Positions 16,650 to 25,351 of a DNA stretch of 64,000 bases are shown in pieces (position 1 is the first letter of the stretch; every line of letters starts with the position of its first letter). The notes beneath the pieces are model-generated. The model made no database searches, was not told the origin of the DNA, and saw only the letters and a program-made list of their open reading frames with translations. Made by a program: the position numbers and the translations under genes. The DNA is from REEB509 sp049314555. GTDB taxonomy: Bacteria; Pseudomonadota; Alphaproteobacteria; Caulobacterales; Aquidulcibacteraceae. The stretch spans positions 61,601 to 125,600 of the forward strand of contig JBMOEW010000002.1 of NCBI GenBank assembly GCA_049314555.1. The letters are read 5' to 3'.

Positions 16650-17842
16650 TGCACCGCAGCGGGTGTAAAGCGTGCGAGGGCTGCTCGATTGATTTTGAGG
16701 CGCTTGTCGATTGTGGAGCTCGCCATGCGAGCCATGTCGCGATTATCCGCATCCAGAACATCGGCCTTTTCGACATAGGCCCGATAGTTGGCAATCGCGG
16801 TTTCGTGAGAGCTCGCGGAGGCTGACATCGCCTCGGTCTCCTCGCCGAAACAGCGGTGCAGCATGCGGGTGGCTTCTGCTGCTTCCATGCCAAAAATGGG
16901 CGAGCGAAACAGCTTCCAGCAGGCCTCGAACAGCGCGGGATCATGCCAAAAGATGCCGTTGATGGCGGCGGAAAAAGGTGTGTGATCGCGCTGACAGCCC
17001 GCCACAGCGCGATTGATCGCAAAGCGCTCGATTGCCGTTGGCTTAGGGAGCAAGCGGGGAATTTCATGGCTTGCGATGCGCGATGTGTTGAAGTGGAAGC
17101 TCTCGTCCACATAGTGCGCTTGTGAAACCAGGGCCGGCGCGGGTGCGAGGGTCGGATCCTGGAACTCATCAACGAAGCGCGCGAGCCGTTCCTGGATCAT
17201 TTTCCCATTTAGGGTGCGAAGACCGCGGATCATCAAATAGTGGGCTGCCAGGGTGGGGCGTTCTGGAGCTGTGGCGGAAAACACTCTGATTTGCGCTGAA
17301 CGCCAGGCGTTTGACAGGCTGCTTTCGCCATTGAACACCATGGTCGCGCCGTACGGCCCGCGCATGGCACGGGTGAAAAGCCGCTCACCAAAAAGGGCCT
17401 TTTCGACGGCTTCACCGATGTGCGTGAACGCGTGGATGTGAGCGCGTTCCTGGCGGCTCTCCAAGTCGAGCGTATCGCACAGGCGGCGAAAGTCTTCGCC
17501 GGCTTTGTAGAGGCCTGCGGCCGCGACCTGGTTGAAGAAGATCGTTGCAATCTCTGCAGAAACGATCTGGCTGTAATACGCCACCCAATACAAATGGTTG
17601 AGGGTGAGGCGCTGGGTTTCGGTGGCCTCTTTCCAGAGCGGGGTGCCCCAAAGCAGCGAGAAGTTTTCCGGGTTCCAATAGCCATGGCGGGCGGTGTTGT
17701 AATCGAAACCATCGGCGAGCTGGTCGATCACTTCGGTTTGATCGCGCAGCAGCGCCCGCTTCGCGTTCAGTTCCAGCTGGCGATTTATGGCGGGATCGGC
17801 GGACAATCGCGCAACCGGCTCGAAAGAGTTAGGTGCTGACAT
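16646..17842 (-). CDS. AurF-type diiron oxygenase
   Basis: A ferritin-like oxygenase of 398 residues from the ATG at 17842; the longer frame to 18016 runs through the upstream gene. Putative ligands are E97, E132-x2-H135 and H243-x3-E247-x2-H250. The intervals 97/132/135 and 243/247/250 match the spacing of the streptomycete N-oxygenase AurF (E101/E136/H139 and H223/E227/H230, from memory). AurF converts aryl amines to nitro groups, but relatives do other oxidations, so the substrate is open. It overlaps the membrane hydroxylase gene by 14 bp and the ferredoxin by 4 bp. Confidence 0.83.
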   Translation of the reverse strand: MSAPNSFEPVARLSADPAINRQLELNAKRALLRDQTEVIDQLADGFDYNTARHGYWNPENFSLLWGTPLWKEATETQRLTLNHLYWVAYYSQIVSAEIATIFFNQVAAAGLYKAGEDFRRLCDTLDLESRQERAHIHAFTHIGEAVEKALFGERLFTRAMRGPYGATMVFNGESSLSNAWRSAQIRVFSATAPERPTLAAHYLMIRGLRTLNGKMIQERLARFVDEFQDPTLAPAPALVSQAHYVDESFHFNTSRIASHEIPRLLPKPTAIERFAINRAVAGCQRDHTPFSAAINGIFWHDPALFEACWKLFRSPIFGMEAAEATRMLHRCFGEETEAMSASASSHETAIANYRAYVEKADVLDADNRDMARMASSTIDKRLKINRAALARFTPAAVH

Positions 17843-18641
17843 CGGCTTTTTCCTCTCTTGCGGACTGGGTGCGCCAAGGCCACCAAAACTGGTGCCAAAG
17901 GGGTGGGCTTGTTTGGGGTTGGTAGCGCTCTGGTAGGCCGTGGCTTTCAGCATAGGTGCCAAACAGCCGGTCCCAAAGACTGAAATTCGCGCCGAAGTTG
18001 GCGACCGCCAAGCCATCGGCGTGGTGGCGATGATGTGCGGCGGGTGTAATGATCAGAAGCGATGCAATACGCAGTGGGCCATCGAGGCCAAGTTTGGCCC
18101 AATCGATACGGCTATGTCGCCAACAATCAAGGGCCGCAGTGAGCATTGCGCCCGCGAAGAAACCTTCAGGGCTATCGGTAAGGGCTGCTAGCCAAGGGTT
18201 CAGCAAAAAATAGACGAACACAAAGTGCGTCCATATGGTGTTACGACTTGTGGCCCAAACCGAAACCCGGGGCGCTGCATGATGGGCTTGGTGCCACGGC
18301 CATAACTGTCGCTGATGAAACGCCCGGTGTTGGACATAATAGAGCAGGTCCACGGCCAGGACGTTGAGCAAAAACGCCCCCCAAAAGCCAATCGCCCAAA
18401 CGCCACTGATTGGCGCTAGTGTTGGTGCGAGGACGTGGACGGCGATCAAATATCCCGCCAAAGGCACGACGCAGCCTTGCATGGCCAATCCAGCCAGGTT
18501 CATGACCCATTCGCCGGTGCCGTCGCGGGGGTGACTTTGATGCGGCGGTGCCAAGCGTTCGAGGAACACGCAGAGCCAAAATGCTACAAACGGCAGCAGC
18601 GCCCAGGCGCTCAGCCCGGCCAGGGGGTCAAGCAGCGGCAT
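17829..18641 (-). CDS. membrane-bound fatty acid hydroxylase/sterol desaturase family protein
   Basis: An integral-membrane histidine-rich diiron enzyme of 270 residues. The His clusters HRAFH, WHQAHH and HHRHH are the metal ligands of the fatty acid hydroxylase superfamily, spaced among at least three hydrophobic segments. Family members hydroxylate or desaturate sterols, carotenoids, sphingoid bases or alkyl lipids. It overlaps ptsN upstream and the AurF-type gene downstream by 14 bp each. This is the strongest hint that the locus acts on a membrane lipid. Confidence 0.88.
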   Translation of the reverse strand: MPLLDPLAGLSAWALLPFVAFWLCVFLERLAPPHQSHPRDGTGEWVMNLAGLAMQGCVVPLAGYLIAVHVLAPTLAPISGVWAIGFWGAFLLNVLAVDLLYYVQHRAFHQRQLWPWHQAHHAAPRVSVWATSRNTIWTHFVFVYFLLNPWLAALTDSPEGFFAGAMLTAALDCWRHSRIDWAKLGLDGPLRIASLLIITPAAHHRHHADGLAVANFGANFSLWDRLFGTYAESHGLPERYQPQTSPPLWHQFWWPWRTQSAREEKADVST

Positions 18642-19089
18642 CGCTGCGCGGCGTCCCGGCGCTAAACAATGTGACGAGGTGATCTACGCCGCGCGCATTG
18701 CGGAGCTTGTCCCTGATTTCGGCCCGCCGCATGAAACGGGCGATGCGGGCCAGGGCCTTTAGGTGGTCTCCGCCGCGATCTTCTGGCGCGAGCAGGACAA
18801 ACACCAAGTCTGCCGGCCGTGCGTCCATCGCATCGAAGTCGTGGGGCGGATCGAACCGCGCAAAGCCTGCGACCGCGCGCGAAAGGCCTGGGACCCGCGC
18901 GTGCGGGATGGCAACGCCATCGCCCGCGCCCGTACCGGCGAGCTTTTCGCGCAAAAGGACGGCTTCGTAGACCATCCGGCCTTCAAGCCCGACGTGTTCA
19001 GCCAGGGCCTCACAAAGCATTTGAAGCGCTTGCTTTTTTGTCGGGGCTGAAACTCGAGACAAGACAGCGCCGGGCAGAAGGAGATCCAT
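18628..19089 (-). CDS. ptsN: nitrogen-regulatory PTS IIA protein (EIIA-Ntr)
   Basis: Phosphoacceptor of the nitrogen PTS. It carries the active-site histidine in GDGVAIPHAR, about residue 63 of 153. The start at 19089 (MDLLLPGAVL) matches the family length; an alternative ATG at 19164 would add 25 Gly/Ser/Pro-rich residues and overlap hpf by 47 bp. It follows hpf as usual, but rpoN, the common third partner, is not upstream. The oxygenase operon starts inside its 3' end. Confidence 0.9.
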   Translation of the reverse strand: MDLLLPGAVLSRVSAPTKKQALQMLCEALAEHVGLEGRMVYEAVLLREKLAGTGAGDGVAIPHARVPGLSRAVAGFARFDPPHDFDAMDARPADLVFVLLAPEDRGGDHLKALARIARFMRRAEIRDKLRNARGVDHLVTLFSAGTPRSDAAA

Positions 19090-19117
19090 CAGCCCAGCAC
19101 TTTCGCCGCTCCCCGCT

Positions 19118-19729
19118 TCAGGCGGAGGCACCTGCGTGCCGCTCGGGGTCGATCCATCCGACATTGCCGTCCCGCCGCTTGTAAACCAGGTTCAATCCAC
19201 CACTGGCCGCATTGCGGAACAGGAGTGCCGGGTTTTCGGACAACTCAAGTTGCAATACGGCGGTTGAAACGGCCATCGTGCGGATTGGCGTGGTGGTTTC
19301 CGCGATCACAAGCGGGCCGCCATCTTCTTCAATTGCACCGTCAGCCGCGCCAACGTCTTCGTCGTCTTCCTCTTGAATTGGTGCGAGCACATACGACGCT
19401 GCGGTTTCGGCGGGAAGGGGTGATTTTTGCGTCGCGTGATGATTTTTTAGGCGACGCTTGTACCGCCTGACGCGCTTTTCGATTTTTGTTAGGGCATCAT
19501 CGAAAGCGGCGTGGGCATCTGTGCCGTGGCCGTGGGCCTGGAGCGACATGCCTGAAGACAGGTGCACTGCGCAGTCCACTTCAAAGCCCATACCGTTGCG
19601 GGATACCGTTACCAGTCCGTCCGTGGGGCGGCCAAAGTACTTTGTGACGCCTGCTTCCAGATCATGTTCGATCCGGCTCCGCAGAGCTTCGCCAACGTCA
19701 ACATGCCGTCCAGCCACTTGAATGCGCAT
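19118..19729 (-). CDS. hpf: long-form ribosome hibernation promoting factor HPF
   Basis: Dimerises 70S ribosomes into inactive 100S particles. The 203 residues comprise an S30AE ribosome-binding domain (about 1-100), a charged Glu/Asp linker and a C-terminal dimerisation domain around NPALLFRNA. The ATG at 19729 follows GGGAGG at an ideal distance; the longer frame to 19930 runs into the upstream intergenic region. It is divergent from rph, with 217 bases between the two starts. Confidence 0.93.
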   Translation of the reverse strand: MRIQVAGRHVDVGEALRSRIEHDLEAGVTKYFGRPTDGLVTVSRNGMGFEVDCAVHLSSGMSLQAHGHGTDAHAAFDDALTKIEKRVRRYKRRLKNHHATQKSPLPAETAASYVLAPIQEEDDEDVGAADGAIEEDGGPLVIAETTTPIRTMAVSTAVLQLELSENPALLFRNAASGGLNLVYKRRDGNVGWIDPERHAGASA

Positions 19730-19946
19730 CAGCACCTCCCTTGCGCGTTTACGAGCGCGACTTCGGAGGGGGCGGGCAGCGGGGACGCCCATGCGGCGCG
19801 GACCCGCCCGATCCGAAGACGAGGCTAGGCCCTGAATTGCGGCGACGTCAACACGATGCGATGGCGGGGCGAAGGCATGTGCAGTGCCTCTCGACAGGCG
19901 CGCCCTGGCGGCCCAAAACAGCGGCCCCAAAAGGAAAGATACATCG

Positions 19947-20651
19947 ATGAGACCTTCCGGACGTGCCGCCGATGCGCTTCGCCCTGTGACGTTGGAGCGC
20001 GGGGCGACCCGCTATGCGGAGGGCTCATGCTTGGCAAAGTTCGGGCACACCCATGTGCTTGTGACGGCAACTGTCGAACAGGGCGTTCCTGGTTGGCTTA
20101 AGGGCCAGGGCAAGGGCTGGGTTACGGCTGAATACGGCATGTTGCCGCGCTCCACCCATACCCGCTCGCGCCGCGAGGCCGCTCAAGGCAAACAGTCGGG
20201 CCGGACACAGGAGATCCAAAGGCTAATTGGCCGGTCGCTCCGGAGCGTGGTGGATTTGGCCAAGCTTGGCGATCGAACGGTGACGCTCGATTGCGATGTG
20301 CTGCAAGCGGACGGCGGAACGCGGACCGCCGCCGTAACGGGCGCTTGGGTCGCGCTGGATGCGGCGTGTGCGTATTTGCTCGAAGAAGGCGTGATCAAGT
20401 CCAATCCGATTATTGGGCAGGTGGCAGCGATCAGCTGCGGTATTGTTGGTGGCCTACCTGTGCTCGACTTGGATTATGCGGAGGATTCAAGCGCCGAAGT
20501 GGACGCCAACTTTGTCATGGCTGGCGACGGTCGTTTGATCGAAGTCCAGGCGACCGGGGAGGGACGGCCGTTCTCGCGTTCCGAATTTGACGCTTTGCTT
20601 GGCCTGGCGGAGCGCGGGTGCAGCGACCTGTTTTTGGCGCAGAAGGGGTAG
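19947..20651 (+). CDS. rph: ribonuclease PH
   Basis: Phosphorolytic 3'-5' exoribonuclease that trims tRNA 3' ends. The 234 residues show the family landmarks GWVTAEYGMLPRSTHTR, GRTQEIQRLIGRSLR and the catalytic-core segment RTVTLDCDVLQADGGTRTA. The ATG at 19947 is preceded by AAGGAAAG. An earlier in-frame start at 19884 would add a non-conserved leader. It is followed after 9 bp by corA. Confidence 0.96.
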   Translation: MRPSGRAADALRPVTLERGATRYAEGSCLAKFGHTHVLVTATVEQGVPGWLKGQGKGWVTAEYGMLPRSTHTRSRREAAQGKQSGRTQEIQRLIGRSLRSVVDLAKLGDRTVTLDCDVLQADGGTRTAAVTGAWVALDAACAYLLEEGVIKSNPIIGQVAAISCGIVGGLPVLDLDYAEDSSAEVDANFVMAGDGRLIEVQATGEGRPFSRSEFDALLGLAERGCSDLFLAQKG

Positions 20652-20660
20652 GCACCCGCG

Positions 20661-21632
20661 ATGCTCAACGTTTATGTGCAAACCAGTGCAGGTTTGGCCG
20701 TCGCAACAGATCCAAAGGCGGCCTTGATTTCAGGCGATTTCGTTTGGGCCGATATTGTCGCGCCGCCCGGCGACACTGACGAACTGCGCATTGCCGAGGC
20801 CTTGGTGGAGCAGGCCTTATCGATCGATGTGCCGACCCCAAACGAGCGATCGGCGATGGAAGACAGCGCCCGGTTCTTCGAGGAAGCGGCGGCGATGTAT
20901 TTGACGGTTACCGTTATGGGTCACAAAGGGGACGGGAGCTTTATCTCTGACCCAGTCACCTTCATTTTGAAGGACATGCGGCTGGTGACCGTGCGCGCGA
21001 TTAAGCCGCGTGCGTTTGAGATCGGTGATGGGCGGGCTTCGGCACGCGTACGCGACGCAAAGGACGGCGGCCAAGTCATGATGGCCCTTTTGGATGGGGT
21101 GGTGGAACGTGTAGCGGACGTGCTCGCGGAAAATCAACAAAATGCCAATCGGATCTCTGGCGAAGTGTTCGGGTTGGATGGCAATTGCGACTTGAAGCGG
21201 CTGCTTATGGAACTTGGCAGGTGCGGCTCGCTCGCGGCTTTGGCACATGGCAGCTTGTCCAGTCTCAATCGGCTCTCTGCGTATGCGTTTATGTTTTGTC
21301 CGAAGCATGGACTGACGAAGGACCGATTCCGCGCCCTTTCGCGGGATGTCCAAGAGCTGGAGCGCCAGGCCGAGGCAATGCAGGGGCATTTGTCTTTCCT
21401 GATGGATGCAGCGCTTGGCCTTACGGGGGCTGCACAGAATAACACCCTCAGGGCCCTTGCCGTTGCAACAATGGCCTTTGCGCCGGCAACACTGATCGCT
21501 TCCATTTTCGGAATGAACTTTTCGGCATTGGGATGGATCCATCAACCTTGGGGGCCGGCTGCAGCCTTTGCCTTGATGTTTTTGACACCGGCCGGGTTGT
21601 TCTGGATCGCGCGATGGCGAAAGTGGTTTTAG
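20661..21632 (+). CDS. corA: CorA-type magnesium transporter
   Basis: Pentameric divalent-cation channel of 323 residues. A soluble N-terminal funnel of about 260 residues is followed by two C-terminal transmembrane helices. The selectivity signature GMN sits at the end of the first helix (LIASIFGMNF), and a basic tail RWRKWF ends the protein. Its stop overlaps the convergent hemW stop by 4 bp. Confidence 0.93.
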   Translation: MLNVYVQTSAGLAVATDPKAALISGDFVWADIVAPPGDTDELRIAEALVEQALSIDVPTPNERSAMEDSARFFEEAAAMYLTVTVMGHKGDGSFISDPVTFILKDMRLVTVRAIKPRAFEIGDGRASARVRDAKDGGQVMMALLDGVVERVADVLAENQQNANRISGEVFGLDGNCDLKRLLMELGRCGSLAALAHGSLSSLNRLSAYAFMFCPKHGLTKDRFRALSRDVQELERQAEAMQGHLSFLMDAALGLTGAAQNNTLRALAVATMAFAPATLIASIFGMNFSALGWIHQPWGPAAAFALMFLTPAGLFWIARWRKWF

Positions 21633-22774
21633 GGAAGCGCCAGCTCCAAGGCGATGCGATCCGATACCAACACCCCGGGGGGCAGCAGCCTGACGCGACC
21701 GTTTTCAAGGGCAATGAGACCCTGGGCGACCAACGCCATCGCGCGGGTTTGGTTTAGCGGTCGACCCCATGCGGCTTCAACGGCGGCACGGTCTACGCCT
21801 TCAATAATCCGCAACCCCATGAGCAACTGCTCGTCACCTACCTCTTCACGGGTGAGCTTCGTGGTGTTGCTAAAGCCCAGGCCGGTCTGCGTTATCGCCT
21901 TTCGGTAGCCGTCTGGCCGATCCTGCGCTTCGGTCGCCACAACGGTTCCGTGCGCGTCGTCCAGCCGACCATGCGCGCCAGGACCTGCCCCGATCCAACG
22001 GCCGCCGGTCCAATACATCAGATTATGCTGTGCACGCGCCGCGGTGCTGCGGGCATGGTTTGACACCTCATACGCTGGCGCGCCCGCTGCGGCGCACATC
22101 GCTTGGGTGATCTCAAAAAAGTCGGCGGCGTGCTCTGCGCCTGGAACTCGAAGGCGTCCACGGGCCGCGGCACGACCAAAAGCGGTGCTTGCTTCGATGG
22201 TCAGTTGGTACAGCGAGAAATGCTCCGCGGGCAGAACAAGCGCTTCTTGAAGCTCAAGCTGCCACTCGACTTCGGTTTGGCCGGGCCGGGCGTAAATCAG
22301 ATCCAGCGACACGCGCTGCCCGGTCTGTGCTGCGGCCTCGACGGCGGCTTTACCGTCTGTCGCCGTGTGGCGGCGGCCGAGGTCCTTCAGGGCGTCATCG
22401 CGCATTGCTTGCAGACCGATCGAAAATCGATTGACCCCGGCGGCGGCTTGGTCGGCAAAGCGGGGCGCGTCTTCTGGATTGGCTTCCAGGGTGATTTCTG
22501 CACCGGCCGTGATCCCAACGGCCTCGTCCACAGCAGCCAAGAGCTCTGCGATCTCGCCGCCGGATAGGAGCGAGGGAGTGCCGCCACCGAGGAACACAGT
22601 CTCTGCTGGGCTAGTTTTGAAGTGAGCCGCCTGACCCTTCAGGTCCAATGCGATCGCCTGGATCAGGTCAGCGTTCGAGGCTCCGCGCTGACGATAGACA
22701 TTGAAATCGCAGTATGGGCAAATCGTGCCGCAGTAAGGCCAGTGAATATAAACACCAAAGCGCGGCGCGTTCAT
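21629..22774 (-). CDS. hemW: radical SAM haem chaperone HemW-like protein
   Basis: HemN-like radical SAM protein of 381 residues. The 4Fe-4S/SAM motif is C15-x3-C19-x2-C22 (CGTICPYC), followed by the GGGTPSLL motif. The length and the absence of the longer HemN N-terminal extension favour HemW, a haem-trafficking protein, rather than oxygen-independent coproporphyrinogen oxidase. It overlaps rdgB by ATGA, the usual alphaproteobacterial rdgB-hemW pairing. Confidence 0.9.
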   Translation of the reverse strand: MNAPRFGVYIHWPYCGTICPYCDFNVYRQRGASNADLIQAIALDLKGQAAHFKTSPAETVFLGGGTPSLLSGGEIAELLAAVDEAVGITAGAEITLEANPEDAPRFADQAAAGVNRFSIGLQAMRDDALKDLGRRHTATDGKAAVEAAAQTGQRVSLDLIYARPGQTEVEWQLELQEALVLPAEHFSLYQLTIEASTAFGRAAARGRLRVPGAEHAADFFEITQAMCAAAGAPAYEVSNHARSTAARAQHNLMYWTGGRWIGAGPGAHGRLDDAHGTVVATEAQDRPDGYRKAITQTGLGFSNTTKLTREEVGDEQLLMGLRIIEGVDRAAVEAAWGRPLNQTRAMALVAQGLIALENGRVRLLPPGVLVSDRIALELALP

Positions 22775-23367
22775 GACCAGAATTGAACCAGCTTGGCAAA
22801 TGCGGCCGCCCTATGACTGATCAAATGCTTTTGGTGCGGCTCCATTTCACCAAAGGTTATCGTGTAACCTTCCGGCATAAAGATTGGATCGTATCCAAAT
22901 CCACGGTTGCCGCGCATCGGCCAGACGATCTTTCCCTTCACTTCGCCCTCAAAGGTTGCGACGTCGCCGTTGGGTTGGGCAAGGGCAAGGACGCACACGA
23001 AGCGCGCGGCCGGATCGGCATCCTTTTGAGCGAAGAATTCTGCCCACACTCGCTGCATGGCGATGTTGAAGTCCTTGGTGGGCCCTGCCCAGCGCGCGCT
23101 GACAACGCCCGGCGCGCCGGCAAGAGCTAGGACTTCCAGCCCGCTATCGTCGGCCAGGGCCGGTAGGCCTGAAGCCAAAGCAGCGGCATGGGCCTTTAGG
23201 GCTGCGTTGCCGAGGAAGGTGGGCTCAGTTTCTTCCGGTTCGGCAAGGTTTAGGCTTGCCGCGGACAGAACCGCAATGTTCAACGGGCCTAGGAGGTCGC
23301 CAATCTCTTTAACTTTGCCGGCGTTATGGCTTGCGATGACAAGTCTTGGTGGAGGTTTCATCTTCAA
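22771..23367 (-). CDS. rdgB: XTP/dITP pyrophosphatase RdgB
   Basis: House-cleaning enzyme that hydrolyses non-canonical purine nucleotides (dITP, XTP) to monophosphates. The 198 residues contain the N-terminal motif ASHNAGKVKEI, the catalytic-site segment LADDSGLEV and the C-terminal GFGYDPIF and SHRAAA motifs. The start may be the first or third codon (ATG AAG ATG). It is the first gene of a two-gene operon with hemW. Confidence 0.95.
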   Translation of the reverse strand: MKMKPPPRLVIASHNAGKVKEIGDLLGPLNIAVLSAASLNLAEPEETEPTFLGNAALKAHAAALASGLPALADDSGLEVLALAGAPGVVSARWAGPTKDFNIAMQRVWAEFFAQKDADPAARFVCVLALAQPNGDVATFEGEVKGKIVWPMRGNRGFGYDPIFMPEGYTITFGEMEPHQKHLISHRAAAFAKLVQFWS

Positions 23368-23460
23368 AGCTTATCCAATTGACGGGCCTGTCGAGCAACG
23401 ATATCGATTATCAATAAAGCTGTCCCGCGCGGTTGCAGCTGCCATAAAGGAGTTGGGGCG

Positions 23461-24054
23461 ATGAAGGCCCTTGGCCAAGGCTCGATTGCATCGATCATCA
23501 GGATTGGGCTGCAAACGCTCACTATTCTGTTGTGGGTTGGGCTTGCGGTCACCCTCTGCACGGCGATGGGGGCCGTGGTGACCGGCGTCGGGCTCCACTT
23601 GGGTTGGTTTGCTCCGTTCCAAATCGATCGAAACCTCGATGTGACGTCAGAAGGGGTGACGCTGGACGGCGAGGGTTTGGCGGTCTTGGGTTGGCCGGTG
23701 GTGGTGGCAACTGTGATTGCGGCCGCTGTCGTGATTTTCGGTGCCCTGATCATTGTGGATCGGCTGCAGAAGCTTTTCGCAAACTTTACGTCGAATCAGC
23801 CTTTTAATCGCGCCAACGCAGACCATCTTCGCGTCATCTGGATGGTGATGCTGGGATTGGAACTGTCAAAGTTCGGTTTTGCGTTGGCTTTTGGGTTGGC
23901 GTTTGCTCGTTTCGGAATGCCAGACAGTATGGACGTGCGTATCGAGCCGCCAATTGATCTATCGACGTGGGCGTCGATTCTGGTTCTCATTGTCTTGGCT
24001 GAAGTCTTCCGGGAGGGCGCGCGTTTGCGCGAGGACCAGGATTTGACCATATGA
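23461..24054 (+). CDS. DUF2975 membrane protein
   Basis: Four-helix membrane protein of 197 residues with hydrophobic segments near 12-45, 75-100, 120-145 and 165-185. It ends in the DUF2975 signature VLAEVFREGARLREDQDLTI. AAGGAG precedes the ATG. Proteins of this family are regularly followed by a small Cro/C1 regulator, as here 14 bp downstream. The function is unknown; the pairing suggests the regulator controls or senses the membrane protein. Confidence 0.85.
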   Translation: MKALGQGSIASIIRIGLQTLTILLWVGLAVTLCTAMGAVVTGVGLHLGWFAPFQIDRNLDVTSEGVTLDGEGLAVLGWPVVVATVIAAAVVIFGALIIVDRLQKLFANFTSNQPFNRANADHLRVIWMVMLGLELSKFGFALAFGLAFARFGMPDSMDVRIEPPIDLSTWASILVLIVLAEVFREGARLREDQDLTI

Positions 24055-24068
24055 AGGGCCTTTGACCG

Positions 24069-24317
24069 TTGGCGATCCGTGTCACCCTCGACCGAATGCT
24101 CCTGGAGCGACGCATGTCGCTTACGGAGCTGTGTGATCGAGTGGGGATTACGCTGGCCAATCTGTCAATCTTGAAGACCGGAAAGGCCAAGGCTATCCGC
24201 TTTTCCACGCTCAATGCGCTCTGTCGCGAGCTGAATTGCCAGCCTGCCGACATACTGGTTTACGAGCCAGGCGAAGACGCGCTGGACAATGACTCGCTCC
24301 AGGAAGCAGCGGAATAA
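24069..24317 (+). CDS. small Cro/C1-type HTH regulator (YozG-like)
   Basis: An 82-residue DNA-binding protein, essentially a single HTH domain with the family hallmark MSLTELCDRVGIT followed by NLSILKTGKAKAIRFSTL. The start is TTG at 24069; the family N terminus (MAIRVTLDRML) begins there, so a later ATG would truncate it. It is paired with the DUF2975 gene and ends 2 bp from the convergent holA stop. Confidence 0.87.
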   Translation: MAIRVTLDRMLLERRMSLTELCDRVGITLANLSILKTGKAKAIRFSTLNALCRELNCQPADILVYEPGEDALDNDSLQEAAE

Positions 24318-24319
24318 AC

Positions 24320-25351
24320 TCAGCGGGCGGCGGCGCGCAGTTTGGCGACCGAGCGATAGCACTGTGCGACGATCAAACGTTGCGGTGCGCCTGCTTTTTT
24401 GCACGCGATTTCGGCATGCCAGGTGAGCGACAGGGCGCTGTCTAGGGCGGAAAAAGGCCACGCGCGGACTTGTTCTGCCATAGGCTCCTGGTCTTTCCAG
24501 AACACGGGCGGTTTCAACGCTTTGATTGCGGCCAACGGTTGCTGTCCGCGATCGACCTCTAGTCGCGCTTCCATCATGCGCACTAGCCGACGCTGCAGGG
24601 CTTTGAGGGAAACGATCGGTGCCACGCCGTCAAGCCGCTCCAGCGTTTCAATGGCTAGAGCGGCTTGCCCGTCCAGCGCTTGGCGACACGCTTGATCTTG
24701 TTGGCCAACGGCGCTATCGCCCAAAAGCGCATCGACATCCTCGGGGGAGATTGGCCGCTTCTGCCCGTGCACATAGAGGGCAAGCTTTTCTGCTTCCGCC
24801 TTTACAGCGGTGCGATCTGCCGTGACCGTGGCGCGGAATGCCTTCAAGCCCTCTGGAGAAATCTGCGCGCCTTGAGCCTTGAAGACGTCCAACGCAAATT
24901 GATCGAGGTCGCTCGCGCTGTCGTCATAGTAGGCGATCGACACTGCGCGCTCAGCCTTTTCAAAGCCCTTGACCAGAGCGCTGGAAGCACTCGAAGAAAA
25001 GCTTTCAACAAGCAGGAATGCACTTGGGCTGCCGGCCTCAATGGCTTTCAGGGCCTCCAGCGCCAGCGCGCTTGCGGCCTCTCCTTCCAACCGCACCCGT
25101 ACAAGGCGCGCGTCGCCAAGGAGTGAGCGAGCGGCGAGGGCGTCTGCGAGGGAGGCTTTGTCGCTTTTCAGCTCTTCGTCGGTTAAGCGCGTTATGGCGT
25201 AAGGGTCTTTGTCGCCCTTCAGCAAGGCTTTGATCAAGCTGGTTGCAGCTTCTGCGATCAGGCCGCGATTTGGCCCGTAGAACAGCGCTGCCCCAATGCT
25301 TGGGTCCGGCTTCTCGGTGAACCGGCGCGCGCCAGCGCCTGTCAGCTTCAC
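24320..25351 (-). CDS. holA: DNA polymerase III delta subunit
   Basis: Clamp-loader wrench subunit of 343 residues. The N-terminal ATPase-like fold starts with ALFYGPNRGLIAEAA, without a functional Walker A, as expected for delta. The C-terminal helical collar follows. It overlaps lptE by ATGA, giving the common gene order leuS-lptE-holA. Confidence 0.92.
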   Translation of the reverse strand: MKLTGAGARRFTEKPDPSIGAALFYGPNRGLIAEAATSLIKALLKGDKDPYAITRLTDEELKSDKASLADALAARSLLGDARLVRVRLEGEAASALALEALKAIEAGSPSAFLLVESFSSSASSALVKGFEKAERAVSIAYYDDSASDLDQFALDVFKAQGAQISPEGLKAFRATVTADRTAVKAEAEKLALYVHGQKRPISPEDVDALLGDSAVGQQDQACRQALDGQAALAIETLERLDGVAPIVSLKALQRRLVRMMEARLEVDRGQQPLAAIKALKPPVFWKDQEPMAEQVRAWPFSALDSALSLTWHAEIACKKAGAPQRLIVAQCYRSVAKLRAAAR

